64,000 nucleotides of DNA from Rhinopithecus roxellana. Taxonomy: Eukaryota > Chordata > Mammalia > Primates > Cercopithecidae. The DNA is taken from positions 96,750,089 to 96,814,088 of the forward strand of contig NC_044551.1 of the NCBI RefSeq assembly GCF_007565055.1, read 5' to 3'. A program made the translations under genes and the position numbers. The notes under the pieces are model-generated. The model saw only the letters and a list, made by a program, of their open reading frames with translations, was not told the origin of the DNA and made no database searches. This document shows positions 58,245 to 64,000 of this stretch, in pieces (position 1 is the first letter of the stretch; each line of letters begins with the position of its first letter).

Positions 58245-59530
58245 AAGCATGTACCTCTACTACAGTTTTTGTTAATCGATGACTCTTCCTGTCCATTGTA
58301 ATGAAGAGAACAAGAGAATCCGGAAAGGCTTACCCAGAAATACTTATTTTGCTATACAGATGCCTGAAGTCCCTCTGTTCTCCTTCTTCAAGCTTGAGGG
58401 TCAAATTTCTAGAATAATTTATCAAACAATCAAAAGCTGAATGTGCTACACAGTTAAGATTCAGCTTCTACTGAAAAATGTCAAAGTTTTACAAATAATA
58501 CAGGTTCCGAGATATGAAAGAAAAAAGTGTCAAATACTTACTTTATAAATAAACTACCAAATGCTTAGGAAGAATGCATGTGGGCAAGTTGCCTGTTCTC
58601 CTGCAGCAAACCAACAGAAACGCCTGACACATGATCTAGAATTCACTTCTGCCAGGCTAGTGCTGCCCAACCATGACACATCTTGAGTGTCTTAAGAAGC
58701 AGTCTTCTGAGAAAACCTCATCACAATATCATTACATAAAAAGACTTGTTGCACATTTCCTACGTGTTATTTAGACAGGTACCTGAGACCGATATAATCT
58801 GTCCTCCCCATCCTCAGGATAAACAGAAAACGTAACACATGAATAAGTTTTGTGTTTTCATCAGAGTTTATAATCTCATAACTGAATAATTTCAGCAAGC
58901 AAAACATCAACCTAGCCTCTAAAATGACCATTCTCAATATTAGCAAATTAACCATTTCATATAAACCCAGGGAATTATCAATATTCTATTTCTGATTCCG
59001 GTTTTGCAATTTCTGGATTGGGCAAGGAGAGTCACTTATCTTTTGTCTGTATGAGAGATGGAGGCATGAATTAATGTGAAGAAAGTCCAGTGTTTTACCT
59101 TGGAAAGCACCTCACTAGAGGATACACTAAAATCACAGCAGACTGAACACATACCTATGGACAACTACGAAGCAAGATATTTTTATGTGAAGGTAGTAAG
59201 CAAAATTGTTACACGGAAGTCCTGCTGTGTATTTGAGGCTGCCTTTCAAAATCATCCTCTTTTATTCCTGGGCTCACTGGGCAGCCATATCAGACTGAGA
59301 AGACATTGTTGTGGCTTGCCCCATGTTGGACTTACCTCCTGCCCAGTACACGCACCCACACAGGCCGGAATAACCGAAGGTGGGGACAGCATGAGTGGGA
59401 GGTAATGAAAACGTGTCCTAGTGCCGGGAAGAGGCCAAACCAAACACAGTCCTAGGCTGCAGTGAGGGAAGGAAGTGGCTGGAAAGTTATTCCCTGATGG
59501 CTTGGATATTTAAACATTGTAAGGTAGCAG

Positions 59531-59531
<1 letters not shown>
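58245..59531. other. Unique sequence
   Basis: No repeat recognised. A 109-codon plus frame (59,076-59,405) opposes a 63-codon minus frame; neither has a domain. Confidence 0.4.

Positions 59532-59588
<57 letters not shown>
59532..59588 (+). repeat. (GT)n microsatellite
   Basis: About 28 uninterrupted GT units, not attached to an Alu. Confidence 0.97.
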
Positions 59589-59590
<2 letters not shown>

Positions 59591-61780
59591 CCTTAGGAAT
59601 AAAAAACAACACTGCTAACTTAGAAAAATAATTTGGTCATAACTGAAAGAGAATAACAGAAAGTCTGACTAAGACAGTACAGAGCTGCTTGAGAGCTCCA
59701 GGCTGCAGCCCTGTTTTGTATGTCTATTTTCTCAAACTGCCTCTCCACTGACCATTTTCCCAAGCACTGCCCAGAAAGGAATGTCACTGGCCCTACTGGT
59801 GAAACACTAAATCTGATTCACCACTTTACCCCCAACATCTAGTCTGGTTCTTGGCATCCAGAAGGCACCAACAGTCCTGCTTTGCCTGGGACTTGCCTGG
59901 CTTCAGGACTGAGAGTCACAGCCCAGGAAACCCTTGGTCCTGGACAAACGGGGTCAGTTGGTCACTCTACAAGATGCCCCATGTAGAATCCCTTCCTCAG
60001 TATGCCTTCATAGACAGTTAAATCATTCTTTTTTTTTTAAGGGCAAAAAAAGAATTTTTTGAATTTCAGCCCCAGGTACTTCCTCTGGAGTCACTCAGAA
60101 TGAGTACAAGGATAGTTCCTGCTGAACAGCTCCTGGCTGGGTCACAAATGCAGCTTTCTACTAAGTGACACTGTGGTGCCCAGCTCAGGAGACCTTGGAG
60201 AGTGACAGGGAGCCCTAAAATGAAGGGTGTGAAAACTTCACAAAACTGGAATTGGACAGCCAGCCAACCCTCTGCATTCCTATTGGAGGAATTCTAAAGT
60301 TTCAATAAATATCATCCCATCATGAATGTTTGTATGAGGAGCTACTTAAGTGAAAAGCTGCCTAAAAATGCCCCTATTTGGCATTTTTATTATTATTTTG
60401 TCTCTCTTAGCTAAGTCATTAAATGCCTAAGATAAAGCAACTTTTCTGTGTTTCTCATATCTCTGCACCTTGCTGTAGTTGAGTTCACTGGTGACTCAAG
60501 GCACTAGAATGACATTTGCTGAAACTGATATCATCCAGTTCCAAGATCCCCCTGGGGGATGACAGGGAGCCTTTACGGTATTTACAGCTGTGATTGCCAC
60601 AGTGCCAAAGGGATCCAAGGTCAAATGCTCACAAGGGGCGCCCTGCACACCATCCACACCACAGAAATCCTGTAGTACAGGAAACCATCTTCACCGTGGT
60701 CAGCTCAGCAGTATTCAGATTTACTTGATCACAGGGTCCAATTTTCACCCCAAACTTATTATCCTGCAGAGAACTTTGAAAAACTTGCTTAACTAAGGCA
60801 CAGAATTGAAAACAGTGTTTTCCTCAACCTACATATTCACCGTGCTAATTAAGGAAAAGGAGTTACCAAACCATGGACTATTTCCCATATATGAATCTTT
60901 TTCATCACCAAATTAAATTATTAAGAAAGATAAGGAAGATGAAGGAACTTTCGGGAACAAAGATTAATAAATTACTAGACATACTTTGCTTTTGAAACTT
61001 TCCCTAAAATTTTTCGGGAAAAGGTTCTGGCCCAGCAAAATATTCAATTCTTGATGGTATTTCTCAACAGCTCATAATACCAGCAGTGCACACAGCTCTA
61101 CTCAAAATTACAGTGAAATTTCCTGGCAGCCCCCTTCTAAGAAAAGCAATTTTTAGATCAATAACCTCCAAATACAGGTGGTTTTATATATATTTATATA
61201 TATGTGTGTGTTTTTTTTTTCTGGTCTGAAAAGTCATACCAAGAAATCAGTCCTTAAGCAGTTATCTTTACAAAGTTGGACATAATTTAAAAACTAAAAA
61301 CATAACAAAAATACTTAAAAGCTATTAAAAAGTTGCTGCCACAGACATACATTTTATTATCTCTGGGAATTCTGATAGCTCTCCATGTGCAAATAAGTAT
61401 TATTTCCACTATTGTGGTTTTTTATAAACTCCCAAAATAGTTACAGTGCGGGATAAAAAACATTTCTGGATTATAAACAAGCAGCATCCTTTTCAAAAAA
61501 CTCAATAACCAAAGTCAATTATCAAATTGCTAGTTCATGGTCCTAAGGGTAGAGGGGAAGTCAAAATAAACAGATTACATTCAGTAAGTAATAGAGTTAT
61601 AGAACCATTCAAGTCACCTAGAAAACATAGTATGAGAATTTAAAACAAATTCTAATAGATTTATTTAAAAATTCCGAAGAAGGAGTTAGAGGAAGTATGC
61701 TTCCAAGAATGGATAAATTCAATTTTAATTACTATTCATGCTTTATTTTCTAGTTTTCAAGTTACCATTTATTTCCCTGT
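59589..61780. other. Unique sequence, about 2.2 kb
   Basis: A T8 at 60,030 and a TA/TG/T run at 61,186-61,220. No gene or named repeat recognised. Confidence 0.4.
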
Positions 61781-61850
61781 AGAGTTTGTTGGGCTGTTAA
61801 AAATAACAATCTTTGTAACATTTGGAGCAAGGAAAGCTGAAATAAGATTC
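61781..61850 (+). repeat. Diverged repeat pair, copy A
   Basis: A 70-bp block (AGAGTTTGTTGGGCTG..AATAAGATTC) aligns without gaps to 62,512-62,581 with 52 of 70 identities counted by eye. Most differences are transitions and this copy is the AT-richer one. Confidence 0.7.
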
Positions 61851-62511
61851 ACAATGGGGAGAAAATATCTGTTCCACTGTGACAGCAATGAAAAATCTGG
61901 AAAAAATATGGCTATTGAGATACTGGAAAACATACCAACACCTAACCTTTCTGAAAAGGAGAAATTTGTTTGCAAAAATTATTACTAGCTGACCTTGCCA
62001 TGGACTACTAAAAGGTAGCCAGTCACAACTGAATGCCTAACAATTTCTGGTGCTGCATGTTTTCAATTTCTTGATGAAATTACGGTGCTGCTTTGAAGGA
62101 CCCCAAGCTTGGCCCCACTGACCTGTGGGGGACAATGTGCACTATTGTTCCTATTGTCTCAGATGGATCAACTGGCAACAAACAGAACCACTCTAGGCGT
62201 GATGGCTTCCCTTCTGCTCACATTAAGGCTTGCAATGGATTATGTCTTCAGATGTTCAGAGGCAGGTAAATATTCATTCCATTCTTAAATTATAGCATTG
62301 CCATATATTTTGGAAGTTCTATCAGAGGAATTAAGACTCAAAGAACTAGCTTGGCATGCTCGTTAAATATGAGCTGTCTGTCTTGATATTCCAACATGCC
62401 TGCTCTCTAAAGCTCAGGTCTTGAGGAGGTTTCATTCATTCACACACAAGGGTGTTCGCTATTCATGGGCATGAGCAATAGACTAGTAAAAGCTCTAATC
62501 TCCTACCCTGC
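61851..62511. other. Unique sequence between the repeat pair
   Basis: No element recognised; includes GACCTGTGGGGGACAATGTGC near 62,120. Confidence 0.35.
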
Positions 62512-62581
62512 AGAGCTTGTTAGGCTCTTAGACATACCAATCTTTACGGCATCTAGAGCACAGGAGGCCGAAACAAGATTC
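62512..62581 (+). repeat. Diverged repeat pair, copy B
   Basis: Partner of 61,781-61,850. Similarity also extends weakly about 35 bp to the left (CTAGT..CCCTG) with a 2-bp gap. Family unknown. Confidence 0.7.
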
Positions 62582-63204
62582 TTGCCTGCCCCTCCCCCAG
62601 TCTGGGTATATGGTGCAGGATGGACTCCCAAAGCTATGGGAGAAAAGGGTGAGGACTACCTTAAGTACTCAGGGTGAAAAAGGCTGCTGCACAACCTCAA
62701 AGACAAGTAGTGAGATCTGCCAGAGACCTTTCAAAATAGCCAAGATGTCACTCTTTGTGGATGGCCGATGCTGGGCCTGAGGGAAGTGAACCAAACTGAC
62801 CTGAAGGCCCTGCCTTGCTTACAGTATAATGCAAAGCAGAAAGCTACCTCATGCATAGTTACATCCCCTTATGGACCATTTCTTTACTCAAGAAACTCAA
62901 CTATCTACGTGCAAAGGAACTGCTGGGGCCCTGCAGTCCTCCAACAGCACTCCACCTTGTCTCTCACATGAACACTCTTTTCAGTAATGCAACTGCCTCA
63001 GAGTTGGCAACACGAAACAATGAGGAAACCAAACAGAATCGTCGCACGGGGATTCCGTGGGACTCGTGCTGACCTGCATTCACCCACATACAAATCTGAC
63101 CTACATGCAGAGCACGGCTCACCTTCCACAAAATCCACTGGCATCTTTAAAGTACAGGGGCAGACTTCAGTTATTTTATATAAAATTGAAAGGTACAATG
63201 AAAG
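62582..63204. other. Unique or unnamed old repeat sequence
   Basis: Overlapping plus frames of 67-92 codons (62,768-63,265) in different phases; none resembles a protein I know. Confidence 0.35.
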
Positions 63205-63450
63205 GAGGACTAATGCAGTGGTAAAGAACAGGAGCTCTACGCTTAGCCTGTCTGGGCACAGATAAGAGCTCCACTGTCTTGACTCTAGACCAGTGATCTC
63301 ACATCTTTGACCTCAGTTTCTCTATCTGTAAAATGGAGACAATGACAGGACCTGCGTCACAGGAGAAAGCAGTGGTAAATGCTCAGTCTATGAATGGTCT
63401 GGAGTGATGAAGCCTCCACAGAAGGCGATGCCTGTTATGATTACTATTGC
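63205..63450 (+). repeat. MIR, nearly full length
   Basis: GCAGTGGTAAAGAACAGGAGC, CAGTTTCTCTATCTGTAAAATGG, AAATGCTCAGTCTATGAATGG follow plus-strand MIR from head to tail. Confidence 0.75.
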
Positions 63451-63573
63451 TAATTACATTCAAGGTAAGCATGACCCAAAGACTACAGGAGAAAGGACAC
63501 TGTAACGTTAGAGGAAAAACTCATAAATTTACTAGGGAATTTCTTAAGATTATTTAAAAAATAACAAAGATCT

Positions 63574-63868
63574 GGCCAGGTGCAGTGGCTCATGCCTGTA
63601 ATCCTAGCACTTTGGGAGGCTGAGGTAGGCAGATCACATGAAGCCAGGAGCTTAAGATCAGCCTGACCAACATGGTGAAACTCTGTCTCTAAAACAAATA
63701 CAAAAATTAGCTAGGTGTGGTGGTGCACACCTGTAATCCCAGCTACCTGGGAGGGTGAGGCAGGAGAATCACTTGAACCCAGGAGGCTGAGGCTGCAGTG
63801 AGCAGAGATCGTACCACTACACTCCAGCCTGGGTGACAGAGTGAGACCGTGTCTCAAAATAAATAAAT
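63574..63868 (+). repeat. AluS with TSD
   Basis: GGCCAGGTGCAGTGGC start; AAATAAATAAAT tail; perfect TSD AAAGATCT at 63,566-63,573 and 63,869-63,876. Confidence 0.95.
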
Positions 63869-63877
63869 AAAGATCTA

Positions 63878-64000
63878 TCGTGTCATCTTGGGCAAGTGAA
63901 TTTACCCTCTCTGTGCCTTAGTTTCCTCATCTGGAGAAAGAACATAATAACAGTGACTGCTTCATAGGATTATTTAGAAGATTAATGAATTAATAGACTG
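63878..64000 (+). repeat. MIR, cut by window end
   Basis: CATCTTGGGCAAGTGAATTTACC, CTGTGCCTTAGTTTCCTCATCTGG, GACTGCTTCATAGG are plus-strand MIR; it continues beyond the window. Confidence 0.75.

Overview
The window is nuclear DNA of a primate. About 35 Alu elements cover roughly a sixth of it, alongside MIR, L2, L1, MaLR/ERVL-type LTRs and pogo/Tigger DNA transposons. Four of the young Alus (about 16.1, 30.9, 53.4 and 56.9 kb) carry a shared set of variants: ...CTTGAGCCACCG at the 5' end (read on the minus strand), CCCGTCTCGG, CTCAAGCCTG, and GCCGGATCTCAG/GAGATCCGGCCAC. These match the Old World monkey AluYR lineages and not human AluY. I therefore infer a cercopithecid genome (macaque, baboon or vervet type); the species is not determined.

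I find no convincing protein-coding gene. Nearly every open frame longer than 60 codons lies inside an Alu, L2, LTR or Tigger copy, or is an unsupported frame in unique DNA. The only recognisable ancestral coding sequence is the dead transposase of a near-complete Tigger1-type element (27,370-30,047). A 35-nt exon-like segment near the left edge (359-393) and an unassigned 81-codon minus frame (56,577-56,822) are listed as weak candidates. The window is best read as intergenic or intronic sequence.

Layout. 0-8 kb: an L1 3' end split by a Tigger-like MITE, a second copy of that MITE split by an AluJ, MIR and L2 pieces. 8-16 kb: mostly unique DNA with two striking local duplications (9,388/11,002 and 14,064/15,893). 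16-27 kb: a MaLR LTR, an L1 fragment and many Alus with microsatellites grown from their tails. 27.4-30.0 kb: Tigger1. 30-39 kb: an L2, clustered minus-strand Alus, and an LTR-like repeat with a large TG/TA expansion holding paired palindromes. 39-50 kb: unique DNA, Alus and two inverted copies of one LTR family. 50-64 kb: a hAT-like MITE, young Alus, a foldback hairpin (54,649-54,746), MLT1, MIRs, a 57-bp GT microsatellite and a diverged unnamed repeat pair (61.8/62.5 kb).

There are no operons, CRISPR arrays, tRNA or snRNA genes visible, and nothing that forms a new multi-gene system. The items most worth testing are the two local duplications and the foldback hairpin. Family names are from recognition of consensus features by eye; element ends are accurate to a few bases where target-site duplications (TSDs) are quoted and to about 10-40 bases elsewhere.
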